Notes: generated by a model not told the origin, from the letters alone. DNA of 36,214 bases from an uncultured Bacteroidales bacterium (GCA_900321655.1 ONWU01000033.1:1-36214), one strand, 5' to 3'. Numbered from the stretch's first letter, positions 7,161 through 15,917 are shown. Translations and numbers: made by a program.

Positions 7161-8338
7161 TTCCAGACGGCGAAATGACCGGGGCAGACGCCCGTCGTCA
7201 CGCTCCAGCGCTTGTCTTGCTCGGACGTGTCATAGAGACTGAGGGTACCAGGATTGAAATAGTCGCCGGCATCGGCTACCAGTAGCAGGTCACCCTCCAG
7301 GGCCAGGACGCCATAGGGCACCCCGGTCAATTGCAAGGGATAAAAGATAACCTTTCCCTGCTGCGCGCTGTAGCTCCAAACCGTATACTCGTGCTTCTCG
7401 CCAAAGGCGAATTCATTCTGCGTACCAATGCAATATACCTCGTCCCCCAGGATACAGGAGCAGCTCACGTGCGTGTGCTTGTAAAGTTCCGACCACACAT
7501 GCCCCACGTTTTCGGGCGCGTTCGCCGGGAATCCGTACAGACCGGAATGGACGTCATAATAATTGCCCATGGAGGTTACATAAATAAATCCCTGGCCGTC
7601 GGAGTACACGTTTTTGAGGTTCACTTCCACTTCCACGGTTTTTGTGACGGCAAAGCTCCGGGTGTCGATGATGCTCACCGTATTGTCATACGAATAGGTG
7701 GGCGGCAACTGGCTGGAAATACCGCCGGAGTTGGCTACGTACAGCTTGCCGTCATAACAGGCGATGCCTTCCGGCTGGTAGCCCACTTCCACGGTACCTT
7801 CCACTTTCTTGGTATTCAGATTGATACGATATACCTGGCCCTTGGGGTTACTGGAATCAGTCACGGAATAATCGGCCCCGTAAGTAACGAAGGCGCCCGC
7901 CCAGGAGGTGACATAGGCATATTTGTCGTCGAAGGCGATGTTGCGGGGAGTGGGAACCGTGACGGTGGCAATTTCCGTCTCATCCACGGCCGATATCACT
8001 TCCACCAGGCCGGAATTGTTGATCACCATCCACACTTCATCTCCGTGGACGGCAATGTCGTTACCCACATCGCCGAGGCCTCCACCCACCGTGGGATTCA
8101 TCTTTTTGAAGGCGCCGGAGATGTATTTCCCGTCCTCAAAGCGGAGAAAATCCAGCGTGGCATTGTTGGAGCCCATCCCGCCCTCATTGAGGACAAAGAT
8201 TTTTCGGGCCGATGTGGAAATGGCGGATACATCTACGGTTACACCGTCAAGAGTAGCATCCTTTGAAGGAACCGGATCCTTCTGGCACGCCGCAAAGAAA
8301 AGCGCACCACAAAGCAAAAGCAGACCTGCTTTTTTCAT
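7157..8338 (-). CDS. btuG: BtuG-like surface lipoprotein, YncE/DUF5074-type beta-propeller
   Basis: This 393-residue protein starts with a lipoprotein signal (FFAAC, Cys18) and continues as repeated beta-propeller blades: FVLNEGG, DIAVHGDEVWMVINNSG, IAFDDKYAYVTSWAG, EGIACYDGKLYVANSGG, NVYSDGQGFIYVTSMG. This is the family of Bacteroides BtuG, a cell-surface lipoprotein that captures B12 with very high affinity and caps BtuB. Position supports this: it is the first gene after a cobalamin riboswitch and overlaps btuB by four bases. The ATG at 8338 is followed by the Lys-rich signal start. Substrate identity is inferred from context and not from residues seen. Confidence 0.88.
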   Translation of the reverse strand: MKKAGLLLLCGALFFAACQKDPVPSKDATLDGVTVDVSAISTSARKIFVLNEGGMGSNNATLDFLRFEDGKYISGAFKKMNPTVGGGLGDVGNDIAVHGDEVWMVINNSGLVEVISAVDETEIATVTVPTPRNIAFDDKYAYVTSWAGAFVTYGADYSVTDSSNPKGQVYRINLNTKKVEGTVEVGYQPEGIACYDGKLYVANSGGISSQLPPTYSYDNTVSIIDTRSFAVTKTVEVEVNLKNVYSDGQGFIYVTSMGNYYDVHSGLYGFPANAPENVGHVWSELYKHTHVSCSCILGDEVYCIGTQNEFAFGEKHEYTVWSYSAQQGKVIFYPLQLTGVPYGVLALEGDLLLVADAGDYFNPGTLSLYDTSEQDKRWSVTTGVCPGHFAVWK

Positions 8339-8391
8339 AAAAAAGAAATCGTTTATACCGAAGCTTGTCCCCGAGCCCCTACGTTAAACTT

Positions 8392-8555
8392 GACAAGGCA
8401 GGTCTTCTGACTGCTCCCGGCGCGGCGCCTTCTCGCACAAGTGCAATGGCATTATACCGGACCGTTAAGGAGTTCACAGCTGCGGGCACAGTTCCGGACT
8501 TCCACCGGCTTCCCTTTTAAGATTCCTTCGGCACGAAGCGAATACACCTTTGTCC
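8392..8555 (-). ncRNA. Cobalamin (AdoCbl) riboswitch
   Basis: The minus strand shows the conserved core of the cobalamin riboswitch in order: GGGAAGCCGGTG, then AGTCCGGAACTG, CCCGCAGCTGTGA, a B12 box ATGCCATTG, the GAGAAGGC segment and the closing GTCAGAAGACCTGCC. The outer helix can be formed by GACAAAGG (8547-8554) and CCTTGTC (8392-8398). A second GACAAG (8364-8369) downstream could compete for the same CTTGTC, a plausible switch. It precedes the BtuG-like gene by about 50 bases and should repress the B12 uptake operon when cobalamin is plentiful. Confidence 0.95.
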
Positions 8556-8560
8556 AAGGA

Positions 8561-8568
8561 CAAAGGTA
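8561..8568 (-). promoter_or_regulatory. -7 promoter box of the B12 operon (TACCTTTG)
   Basis: An exact TAnnTTTG on the minus strand immediately upstream of the riboswitch core. Transcription would begin near 8554, at the 5' strand of the outer riboswitch helix. Confidence 0.7.
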
Positions 8569-8586
8569 TAAAAAATCTTCGATATA

Positions 8587-8606
8587 TTGGGGGACTAATC
8601 CCCCAA
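8587..8606 (-). terminator. Strong hairpin downstream of nadD, probable terminator
   Basis: TTGGGGG and CCCCCAA form a perfect seven-base stem with loop ACTAAT (stem 8587-8606). It lies between the end of nadD and the B12 promoter on the same strand. The following tract on the minus strand is only AT-rich (ATATAT), without a U-run, so termination is inferred. Confidence 0.5.
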
Positions 8607-8650
8607 ACCCCCTGGGTCGCTTCGCTCCGGTCGCAAATGATAACAAAACC

Positions 8651-9208
8651 TTACATCAGCCAGCGGGACATATCGCGGCCGGCGGCGAGGCCTTCGCGGA
8701 TTTCGGTGGAGGAGATGGTGACGAGGGGGGCTTTCAACAGGGTGATCCTGTAGGAAGGATCTTCCTTCATCAGGCGGGCCTTGTCGTGGCCGCGGTGATA
8801 GCCCTTCCGGGGAAACACCACCACACCGTACTCCCTCAGGATGCGCTCATGATAGCGCCAGCCCCCGAAGCAGGCCAGGTTATCGGCCCCTATGACCAGG
8901 GTGAAATCGTTCTCCGGCTCACGGGCGCGGAGAGCGTCCAGCGTACGGATGGTATACTGGGGCGGATTCATTTTCAGTTCGATGTCCTGCAGGGTGACCT
9001 TGAGGTCCGGATGGCGGGCGATGGCCGATTGGGCCGCATCGTAGCGGTCCTGCCCGGCAGGCAGGCTGTGGGCATCCTTGAAGGGATTCTGCGGGGTGAC
9101 CACCAGGTACACCCAGTCAAAACCGGCTTTCTGGGTCAGAAAACGGATGATGGCCTCATGCCCTTTGTGCAAGGGATTGAAGCTGCCGCTATAAACTGCA
9201 ATCTTCAT
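8651..9208 (-). CDS. nadD: Nicotinate-nucleotide adenylyltransferase
   Basis: This 185-residue protein has the nucleotidyltransferase motif GSFNPLHKGH (8-17) and the second signature ISSTEIREGLAAG near the C terminus. It transfers AMP from ATP to nicotinate mononucleotide, the late step of NAD synthesis. Residues VIGADNLACF and the substrate-strand region fit NadD better than the related PPAT (CoaD). The start ATG 9208 is seven bases from a minus-strand -7 box. The length is normal for the Bacteroidales form. It is transcribed divergently from gmk, from a promoter that overlaps gmk's. Confidence 0.93.
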   Translation of the reverse strand: MKIAVYSGSFNPLHKGHEAIIRFLTQKAGFDWVYLVVTPQNPFKDAHSLPAGQDRYDAAQSAIARHPDLKVTLQDIELKMNPPQYTIRTLDALRAREPENDFTLVIGADNLACFGGWRYHERILREYGVVVFPRKGYHRGHDKARLMKEDPSYRITLLKAPLVTISSTEIREGLAAGRDMSRWLM

Positions 9209-9215
9209 TCGGGTA

Positions 9216-9223
9216 CAAAGTTA
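9216..9223 (-). promoter_or_regulatory. -7 promoter box of nadD (TAACTTTG)
   Basis: Exact TAnnTTTG on the minus strand, seven bases before ATG 9208. It lies where the -33 region of the divergent gmk promoter would be. Confidence 0.7.
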
Positions 9224-9236
9224 TAGTTTTTTTGAG

Positions 9237-9244
9237 TATATTTG
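9237..9244 (+). promoter_or_regulatory. -7 promoter box of gmk (TATATTTG)
   Basis: Exact TAnnTTTG, 24 bases before ATG 9269. The nadD and gmk -7 boxes are separated by 13 bases and point away from each other. Confidence 0.7.
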
Positions 9245-9268
9245 TATGATTAGCCAAAACCATTGCCT

Positions 9269-9835
9269 ATGCCCGGTAAAGTTCTCATTTTTTCGGCCCC
9301 CTCCGGTTCTGGAAAAAGTACCATAGTCGGCCACCTTCTAAGCCTCCATCCGGAGATTGAATTCTCCGTTTCCGCCACCTCCCGGCCGCCCCGCGGCACC
9401 GAACAGGACGGCGTGGAATACCTCTTTTATTCGGCCGATACCTTCCGCGCCCTGGTGGCCGAAGGAAAATTCGTGGAATTTGAGGAAGTTTATCCGGACC
9501 GCTTCTACGGCACCCTCAAGAGCGAAGTGAACCGCATCTGGGGGAAGGGCCGCGTAATCATCTTCGACGTGGACGTCAAGGGTGGCGTCTCTCTCAAGAA
9601 GTATTTTGGGGAATCGGCCCTTTCCGTCTTTATCCAGGCGCCCTCCGTGGAAGAGCTCCGGAAACGGCTCATCGCCCGCGGCACAGACCCGATGGACGCC
9701 ATTGAAACCCGCGTAGCCAAGGCGGCCGAAGAAATGACGTACGCTCCCCAGTTTGACAAAGTACTGGTCAACGACGATCTTTCCACCGCCCTCAAAGAGG
9801 CCGAAACCCTGGTAGATAATTTCTTAAACAACTGA
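9269..9835 (+). CDS. gmk: Guanylate kinase
   Basis: ATG 9269 is preferred over the in-frame TTG 9263, giving 188 residues. The P-loop APSGSGKST (10-18) lies at the usual place, followed by the GMP-binding pattern SATSRPPRGTEQDGVEYLF and later FDVDVKGG. The enzyme phosphorylates GMP and dGMP to the diphosphates using ATP. The last codons run into the tricorn homologue with a single base between stop and start (TGA-T-ATG), so the two are translated from one message. Length and motifs are ordinary for the family. Confidence 0.95.
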   Translation: MPGKVLIFSAPSGSGKSTIVGHLLSLHPEIEFSVSATSRPPRGTEQDGVEYLFYSADTFRALVAEGKFVEFEEVYPDRFYGTLKSEVNRIWGKGRVIIFDVDVKGGVSLKKYFGESALSVFIQAPSVEELRKRLIARGTDPMDAIETRVAKAAEEMTYAPQFDKVLVNDDLSTALKEAETLVDNFLNN

Positions 9836-9836
9836 T

Positions 9837-12800
9837 ATGAAACGAATGCTTTTATCCTTGACGCTCCTTTCCGCACTGGTTGGGAGTGCTGCCGCCGCGC
9901 CCAGTGAGGAAGCCCGTCTCCTCCGCTTCCCCGCCACCAACGGCACCGATGTGGTCTTTTCCTACGCCGGAGACCTCTGGACCGTTCCCCTGAAGGGAGG
10001 ACAGGCCCATCGGCTCACCTCACACATCGGCTACGAAATGTTCGGCCGCTTCTCCCCCGATGGCAATACCATCGCTTTCACCGGCGAATACGACGGCAAC
10101 CGGGAGGTCTACTCCATTCCCGCACAGGGCGGAGAACCCGTCCGTCTCACTTACACCGCCACCAACGGCCGTGACGACCTGGGAGACCGGATGGGGCCCA
10201 ACAATATCGTGATGGCCTGGAGCCCGGACGGCAAGAAGATCGTATACCGCAACCGCATAGGAGACGGCTTCGAGGGCCTTCTCTGGACGGTTTCGCCCGA
10301 AGGCGGAATGCCGGTGCAGGTTCCCCTCCCGGAAGGCGGCTGGTGCAGCTACTCCCCCGACGGCACCAAACTGGCTTACAACCGCGTGATGAGAGAATTC
10401 CGCACCTGGAAGTACTACAGGGGCGGTATGGCCGATGACATCTGGATCTACGATGCCAAGGCCGGTAAAGTAACCAATATCACCAACAACATCGCACAGG
10501 ATATCTTCCCGATGTGGGTGGGCGAGGAAATTTATTTCGCCTCCGACCGGGATATGATCATGAACCTGTTTGCGTACAACACCTCCACCGGAGAAACCCG
10601 CAAGGTCACCCGCTTCACGGAATACGACGTGAAGTTCCCCTCCACCGACGGCAAGACCATCGTGTTCGAGAACGGCGGCTGGCTGTACCGCCTGAACCCC
10701 GCCACGGGAGACTACAACAAGATTACCGTCACCCTCGCCGGGGCCGATGACATCTACGGCCGCACAGAGCGCCGTACCCTGGGCAGCGGAGACATCAACG
10801 CCGTGAGCGCCGCTCCCGACGGCTCCCGGATGGTGGTCACCGCCCGCGGCGAAATCTTTGACGTCCCCGTAGGAAAGGGCGTCACCCGCAACCTCACCCG
10901 CAGTTCCGACTCCAACGACCGCGGCGCCGCCTGGAGCCCGGACGGCAAGTGGATTGCCTGGATCGGGGATTCCACCGGAGAAACGGAAATCTACCTGTAT
11001 GACGTAAAGGGCAGCTTTGCCAAAAAACTCACCAGCGGGGCCGACACCTATATCCGCAGCCTTTCCTGGGCTCCGGACAGCAAGCACATCTACTACACGG
11101 ACCGCAAGAACCGCTATGTGGAAGTGAGCCTGGAAGGCAGCAAGCGCACCGTGATGGAGAACCCCGAGGCGGAGTTCCGCGCCGTGGATATCTCCCCGGA
11201 CAGCAAGTGGATCACCTACACCCGTCCGGAAGCCAACGAGATGGCCATCGTCTATCTCCGCAGCCTGGAAAGCGGCACCGAATACCCTGTCACCGAGCGC
11301 TGGTACAACAGCGGCAACCCCCGCTTCAGCGCCGACGGCAAATACCTCATCTTCTCCAGCGACCGGGATCTGAACCCCCAGTACAGCCGCATCGAGTGGA
11401 ACTATTCCTACCAGGATATGAGCGGCACCTACCTGGCTATGCTGGCCCAGGACACGCCCTCTCCCCTGCTGGCTTCCGACAAGGAGGTCTCCCTGGAGAA
11501 ACCCTCCGCTCCTTCGGCCGATAAGGGAGACAAGAAAGCAACCGCCTCTGCCAAGACCACTCGCGTGGATCCCGACGGCATCGGCAGCCGCATCGTGAAG
11601 CTTCCCGTCAAGGGCTTCAACTACTACTGCGACGAAGGAAAGCTCTGGTATATGGGCCGGGGCGGCACCCGCGTGTACGACTTCGCCACCGGCGAGGACA
11701 GCGAATGCGCCGATGCCTCTATGTGGCCCGTTCCCGGAACGAAGAAAGCCGTCTGGAGAAAGGGCGGCAATGTCTTCGTAGCCAACATCGGCCCCAAGGC
11801 CTCCCTCAAGGACAAGGCCGACCTGGGGAACCTGGTTGCCACCATCGACTACTCCCACGAATGGCCCCAGCTGTACGACGAGGTATGGCGCGCCTTCCGC
11901 GACGGATACTACCTGGAAAATATGCACGGAAGGGACTGGAAAGCCGTCAAGGCCAAGTACGAAGTGCTTCTCCCCTACGCCAAGACACGGCTGGACGTGA
12001 ACTACATCATCGGGGAAATGATCAGCGAGGTGGCCTCCGGCCACTGCTATGTGAGTCCCGGAGAGTATCCCAAGCCGGAGCGCATCAAGATGGGCCTGCT
12101 GGGAGCCGAATTCTCCCGCACGGAGGATGGCTACCGCATAGACCGCATCCTGGAGGGCGCCACCTATCGGCCGGAACTCCGCTCCCCCCTTACCGAACCC
12201 GGCCTGGGCGTGAAGGAAGGGGATGTCATCACCGCCATTGACGGAGTGTCCCTGCGGGATGTAGACAATATCTACAAGCTCCTGGTGGGGAAAGCCGGCG
12301 TTTTGACGGAACTCACCGTGGGCGGCCGCAAGGTGGTGGTCAAACCCATCGACGACGAATATCCGCTGTATCACTACGCCTGGGTGATGAAGAACATCCG
12401 CACCGTAGAGAAACTCTCCGGCGGACGGGTAGGATACATCTACATTCCCGATATGGGGGCCGAAGGCCTCAACGAGTGGGCCCGCTACTATTATCCCCAG
12501 CTGGACAAGGAAGCCCTCATCATCGATGACCGCGCCAACGGCGGCGGAAACATCTCCCCGATGATCATCGAGCGCCTCCAGCGCAAGACCTACCGGATGA
12601 CGATGCGCCGCGGTTCCACCCTCACCGGAACCATTCCCGAGGGAACCCACCACGGTCCCAAGGTGCTCCTGATCAACAAGTACTCCGCCTCTGACGGAGA
12701 CCTCTTCCCCTGGAGCTTCAAGGCCAACAACCTGGGCACGGTCATCGGCACCCGCACCTGGGGCGGCATCGTGGGCATCAGCGGTTCCCTGCCCTATGTG

Positions 12801-13052
12801 GACGGAACGGATGTGCGCGTACCGTTCTTCACCAACTACGACGCTGCCACAGGGCAGTGGATTGTGGAGAACCACGGCGTGGATCCGGACATCCTGCTGG
12901 ACAACGACCCTCTGATGGAGTTCTCCGGCATAGACCAGCAGCTGGAAAAAGCCGTGGAAGTGGCCCTCAAGCAGATCCAGGACCGCAAGCCCCTGCCGGG
13001 CGTTCCCGCTCCCCGCACTTTCAAGGACTTAGGCCTGCCGGAAGTATTTTAA
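9837..13052 (+). CDS. Tricorn protease homologue (S41 family), secreted
   Basis: This 1071-residue protein starts with a signal peptide (about 1-21, ending SAAAA). Repeated propeller blades follow, with SPDGNTIAFTGEYDG, SPDGKKIVYRNR, SPDGKWIAWIGD and APDSKHIYY among the WD/TolB-like repeats. A linker rich in Lys/Ala (about 545-580) leads to the C-terminal half with a PDZ-like region (ITAIDGVSLRDVDNIYKLL) and the S41 peptidase domain. Likely active-site parts are ASGH (Ser734, His736), SASDGD (950-955) and ENHGVDPD. Tricorn proteases degrade oligopeptides; the signal peptide suggests a periplasmic role here. It is coupled to gmk (one base apart), with no evident functional link. Confidence 0.9.
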   Translation: MKRMLLSLTLLSALVGSAAAAPSEEARLLRFPATNGTDVVFSYAGDLWTVPLKGGQAHRLTSHIGYEMFGRFSPDGNTIAFTGEYDGNREVYSIPAQGGEPVRLTYTATNGRDDLGDRMGPNNIVMAWSPDGKKIVYRNRIGDGFEGLLWTVSPEGGMPVQVPLPEGGWCSYSPDGTKLAYNRVMREFRTWKYYRGGMADDIWIYDAKAGKVTNITNNIAQDIFPMWVGEEIYFASDRDMIMNLFAYNTSTGETRKVTRFTEYDVKFPSTDGKTIVFENGGWLYRLNPATGDYNKITVTLAGADDIYGRTERRTLGSGDINAVSAAPDGSRMVVTARGEIFDVPVGKGVTRNLTRSSDSNDRGAAWSPDGKWIAWIGDSTGETEIYLYDVKGSFAKKLTSGADTYIRSLSWAPDSKHIYYTDRKNRYVEVSLEGSKRTVMENPEAEFRAVDISPDSKWITYTRPEANEMAIVYLRSLESGTEYPVTERWYNSGNPRFSADGKYLIFSSDRDLNPQYSRIEWNYSYQDMSGTYLAMLAQDTPSPLLASDKEVSLEKPSAPSADKGDKKATASAKTTRVDPDGIGSRIVKLPVKGFNYYCDEGKLWYMGRGGTRVYDFATGEDSECADASMWPVPGTKKAVWRKGGNVFVANIGPKASLKDKADLGNLVATIDYSHEWPQLYDEVWRAFRDGYYLENMHGRDWKAVKAKYEVLLPYAKTRLDVNYIIGEMISEVASGHCYVSPGEYPKPERIKMGLLGAEFSRTEDGYRIDRILEGATYRPELRSPLTEPGLGVKEGDVITAIDGVSLRDVDNIYKLLVGKAGVLTELTVGGRKVVVKPIDDEYPLYHYAWVMKNIRTVEKLSGGRVGYIYIPDMGAEGLNEWARYYYPQLDKEALIIDDRANGGGNISPMIIERLQRKTYRMTMRRGSTLTGTIPEGTHHGPKVLLINKYSASDGDLFPWSFKANNLGTVIGTRTWGGIVGISGSLPYVDGTDVRVPFFTNYDAATGQWIVENHGVDPDILLDNDPLMEFSGIDQQLEKAVEVALKQIQDRKPLPGVPAPRTFKDLGLPEVF

Positions 13053-13069
13053 TATTCACGAAAATTTCG

Positions 13070-13077
13070 TAACTTTG
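13070..13077 (+). promoter_or_regulatory. -7 promoter box of fba (TAACTTTG)
   Basis: Exact TAnnTTTG match 49 bases before ATG 13127. A 13-base palindrome ACGAAAATTTCGT (13058-13070) fills the spacer. A small hairpin (ACCTT, then AAGGT, 13081-13094) would sit at the very 5' end of the message, a common way to stabilise abundant mRNAs. Confidence 0.7.
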
Positions 13078-13126
13078 CACACCTTTCCGAAGGTTCAGAA
13101 AGAAGGTTAATTTATTTTTAATAATT

Positions 13127-14128
13127 ATGGTTTCTTACAAAGAATTGGGTCTTGTGAACACTCGTGAGATGTTCAAGAAGGCCGTCGCCGGCGGTTACGC
13201 CATCCCCGCTTTCAACTTCAACAACATGGAGCAGCTCCAGGCCATCATCCAGGCCAGCGCCGAGACCAAGAGCCCGGTGATCCTCCAGGTTTCCAAGGGT
13301 GCCCGTAACTATGCCAACCAGACCCTCCTCCGCTACATGGCCGAGGGTGCTGTAGAGTATGCCAAGGAACTGGGTTGGGAGCATCCCCAGATTGTCCTCC
13401 ACCTGGACCACGGTGACAGCTTCGAGCTGTGCAAGAGCTGCGTGGACATGGGCTTCAGCTCCGTGATGATCGACGCTTCTTCCCTCCCTTACGAGGAGAA
13501 CATCGCCCTCACCAAGAAGGTGGTGGACTACGCTCACCAGTACGATGTAACCGTAGAGGCCGAACTCGGTGTTCTGGCCGGTGTGGAAGATGAGGTGGCC
13601 GCTGAGGAATCCCACTACACCCGTCCGGAAGAGGTGATCGACTTCGCCACCCGCACCGGTTGCGACTCCCTCGCCATCTCCATCGGCACCAGCCACGGCG
13701 CTTACAAGTTCAAGCCCGAGCAGTGCACCCGTGACCCCAAGACCGGTCGTCTGGTTCCCCCGCCGCTGGCCTTCGACGTGCTCCACGAGATTGAGAAGAA
13801 GCTTCCCGGCTTCCCCATCGTTCTCCACGGCTCCAGCTCCGTTCCTCAGGAGTATGTAGACATCATCAACGCCAACGGTGGCAAACTGCCCGATGCAGTG
13901 GGTATCCCCGAAGAGCAGCTCCGCGAGGCCTCCAAGAGCGCCGTCTGCAAGATCAACATCGACTCCGACAGCCGTCTTGCCATGACCGCCGCCGTCCGCA
14001 AGGTCTTCAACGACAAGCCCGGTGAGTTCGACCCTCGTAAGTACCTGGGTCCCGCCCGTGACGAGATGAAGAAGCTCTATATGCACAAGATCATCAACGT
14101 GCTGGGCTCCAACGGCAAGGCCGAATAA
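13127..14128 (+). CDS. fba: Class II fructose-bisphosphate aldolase
   Basis: This 333-residue protein has the class II aldolase features: AIPAFNFNNMEQLQA near the N terminus, the zinc-site and catalytic block HLDHGDS (Asp94, His95), VEAELGVLAGVED, and the phosphate-binding GTSHGAYK and LHGSSSVP. It splits fructose 1,6-bisphosphate in glycolysis and runs in reverse in gluconeogenesis. Codons such as GGT and CGT are frequent here compared with GGC and CGC in neighbours, which fits high expression. It has its own promoter and a strong terminator, so it is a single-gene unit. Metal ligands are inferred by family comparison. Confidence 0.96.
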   Translation: MVSYKELGLVNTREMFKKAVAGGYAIPAFNFNNMEQLQAIIQASAETKSPVILQVSKGARNYANQTLLRYMAEGAVEYAKELGWEHPQIVLHLDHGDSFELCKSCVDMGFSSVMIDASSLPYEENIALTKKVVDYAHQYDVTVEAELGVLAGVEDEVAAEESHYTRPEEVIDFATRTGCDSLAISIGTSHGAYKFKPEQCTRDPKTGRLVPPPLAFDVLHEIEKKLPGFPIVLHGSSSVPQEYVDIINANGGKLPDAVGIPEEQLREASKSAVCKINIDSDSRLAMTAAVRKVFNDKPGEFDPRKYLGPARDEMKKLYMHKIINVLGSNGKAE

Positions 14129-14147
14129 GCCTGTCTGTCACACAGTT

Positions 14148-14181
14148 AAAAAACCGGCTCTTTTCCGAGTCGGTTTTTTTT
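14148..14181 (+). terminator. Intrinsic terminator of fba
   Basis: AAAAAACCGGCTC (14148-14160) and GAGTCGGTTTTTTT (14167-14180) form a stem with one G-U pair around TTTTCC, ending in a T-run. It follows the fba stop by about 20 bases. Confidence 0.9.
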
Positions 14182-14183
14182 AT

Positions 14184-14191
14184 TAACTTCG
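14184..14191 (+). promoter_or_regulatory. -7 promoter box of the acetyltransferase gene (TAACTTCG)
   Basis: One mismatch to TAnnTTTG, directly after the fba terminator and six bases before ATG 14198, which again suggests a very short leader. Confidence 0.45.
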
Positions 14192-14197
14192 CGGGAT

Positions 14198-14734
14198 ATG
14201 GACCCGTCCATCATCAAAACCCGCAGGCTTTTGTTACGGCCCTGGCAGGAATCCGATGCCGAAATGCTCTTCAAGTACGCATCCGATCCCGACGTGGGGC
14301 CGCGTGCCGGCTGGGAGCCCCACAAAACGGTGGAAGAGAGCGAAAGGATTATCCGCGAGGTATTCACCAATGAACACACCTGGGCCATTGTCCGCAAAAA
14401 GAATGCGGAGGTCATTGGCTGTATGGGCTATTACGACCACTGGAGCAGCAATATCAAGATAGGAGAGGCCGATGTGGAAATAGGCTACTGGATAGCCAAA
14501 CCTTACTGGAACAAAGGTTACTGCACGGAAGCCCTGCGGGCTATGATCCATTACTGCTTCAACACCCTGGGAGCCCCCACCCTCTGGAGTGATTTCTTCA
14601 TAGATAACCCGGCATCCGGCCGCGTTATGCAAAAATGCGGATTCCGGGATACCGGGGAACTGAATCTCTGCAGCCATCTCTACCACGGGGACGAAAGGCC
14701 CGTGAAAGTGATGAGGCTGGACTATGCCTTATAA
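14198..14734 (+). CDS. GNAT-family N-acetyltransferase (RimJ/RimL-like)
   Basis: This 178-residue protein starts [18 protein letters not shown], the usual opening of RimJ/RimL-type GNAT enzymes, and continues with [21 protein letters not shown], where the acetyl-CoA-binding loop sits, and [10 protein letters not shown] near the C terminus. Such enzymes acetylate the amino group of ribosomal proteins, antibiotics, polyamines or small molecules; the substrate here is unknown. The TAA overlaps the stop of the convergent trpS by six bases (14729-14734). It stands alone after the fba terminator. Confidence 0.88.
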   Translation: MDPSIIKTRRLLLRPWQESDAEMLFKYASDPDVGPRAGWEPHKTVEESERIIREVFTNEHTWAIVRKKNAEVIGCMGYYDHWSSNIKIGEADVEIGYWIAKPYWNKGYCTEALRAMIHYCFNTLGAPTLWSDFFIDNPASGRVMQKCGFRDTGELNLCSHLYHGDERPVKVMRLDYAL

Positions 14735-15847
14735 TTCTCCTTTGTATCTGGCAGCCTGCTGCGCAATGAGGGCGGCGTCATCGAAGTAATTGATCTTCAT
14801 GGCGTCCTTCATTTCGTGGAGCGTCCGGGCAGCCACCTCGCGGGCGGCTTCCGAGCCTTTCTTCAGGATGTTGTACACCTCCGGGATGTCCTGCTCATAA
14901 GTGTGGCGACGGGCCCGGATGGGTTCCAGGCGGTCGTTGAGGACGCTGATGAGGAATTTCTTGCATTTCATATCTCCCAGACCTCCCCTGCGGTAGTGGT
15001 CCTTGAGCTCTTCCAGGGAAGCGTACTCCGGCCAGAACTTGGCAAAGTCATCGGCCTCGCAGAAGGCATCCAGATAAGTGAAGACGGTGTTGCCTTCCAC
15101 CTTGCCGGGGTCTTCCACCCTCAGGTGTCCGGGGTCTGTGAACATTCCCTTCACCTTCTTCTCCATCTCCTTGGGATCTTCGGACAGATAGATGCAGTTG
15201 CCCAGGGACTTGCTCATCTTGGCCTGGCCGTCCGTTCCGGGCAGGCGGCGGCAGGCCAGGTTGGAGGGCAGCAGGATCTCCGGCTCCACCAGTACGTCGC
15301 ACTTGTAGGTACCGTTGAAACTGCGCACAATCTCCCGGCACTGTTCCAGCATAGGTTCCTGGTCTTCTCCGGCAGGAACGGTGGTGGCTTTGCAGAAGCA
15401 GATATCGGCCGCCTGGGAGATGGGGTACGTGAAAAAACCTACGGGAAGGCCTCTGCGGTTGTCATCCTCCCCTTCCGAGTTGAAGCCACGCAGCACCATC
15501 TCGCTCTTGACGGTAGGGTTGCGCTGCAGGCGCTGCACCGTGACCAGGTTGGAGAAGAACTGCGTCATCTCGTGCAGTTCCGGAATCTGGCTCTGGATAA
15601 AGAGGGTTACCTTTTCAGGATCCAGGCCGCAGGAGAGATAGTCCAAAGCTACCTCTATAATATTCTGACGGACCTTCTCCGGATTGTCTGCGTTGTCTGT
15701 GAGGGCCTGCACGTCTGCGATGAACACAAACATACGGTCATAATTGCCTTCGTTCTGCAGCAGCACGCGGTTGCGGAGGCTGCCCACATAATGACCCAGA
15801 TGAAGTTTGCCGGTAGGACGGTCGCCAGTGAGGATGATTCTTCCCAT
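14729..15847 (-). CDS. trpS: Tryptophanyl-tRNA synthetase
   Basis: ATG 15847 is chosen over an in-frame codon eight residues upstream because [22 protein letters not shown] begins at the conserved first strand and because the upstream start would lie within the -7 box. The 372-residue class I enzyme has the HIGH-type HLGH motif and KMSKSLGN (the KMSKS loop). It charges tRNA-Trp. It is separated from dnaK by a strong terminator, and its own promoter begins inside the terminator's T-tract. The stop overlaps the convergent acetyltransferase gene. Confidence 0.95.
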   Translation of the reverse strand: MGRIILTGDRPTGKLHLGHYVGSLRNRVLLQNEGNYDRMFVFIADVQALTDNADNPEKVRQNIIEVALDYLSCGLDPEKVTLFIQSQIPELHEMTQFFSNLVTVQRLQRNPTVKSEMVLRGFNSEGEDDNRRGLPVGFFTYPISQAADICFCKATTVPAGEDQEPMLEQCREIVRSFNGTYKCDVLVEPEILLPSNLACRRLPGTDGQAKMSKSLGNCIYLSEDPKEMEKKVKGMFTDPGHLRVEDPGKVEGNTVFTYLDAFCEADDFAKFWPEYASLEELKDHYRRGGLGDMKCKKFLISVLNDRLEPIRARRHTYEQDIPEVYNILKKGSEAAREVAARTLHEMKDAMKINYFDDAALIAQQAARYKGEL

Positions 15848-15868
15848 AATCTTTCTTGAAATGAGGCA

Positions 15869-15876
15869 CAAAAGTA
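15869..15876 (-). promoter_or_regulatory. -7 promoter box of trpS (TACTTTTG)
   Basis: Exact TAnnTTTG on the minus strand, 21 bases before ATG 15847. The -33 region would fall inside the dnaK terminator stem. Confidence 0.65.
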
Positions 15877-15880
15877 ATCA

Positions 15881-15908
15881 AAAAAAGCGACGCCTGCAAG
15901 CGTCGCTT
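15881..15908 (-). terminator. Intrinsic terminator of dnaK
   Basis: On the minus strand AAGCGACGC and GCGTCGCTT make a perfect nine-base stem around a six-base loop (TTGCAG), followed by a T-run. It lies nine bases after the dnaK stop codon. Confidence 0.93.
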
Positions 15909-15917
15909 CCTTTGTCT

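Noticed and set aside
10020-12875. 951-codon open frame on the minus strand across the tricorn gene
   Set aside because: It is a mirror of a GC-rich coding gene; the plus strand shows clear propeller and S41 motifs, while the antisense translation is rich in Val, Gly and His with no recognisable domain.
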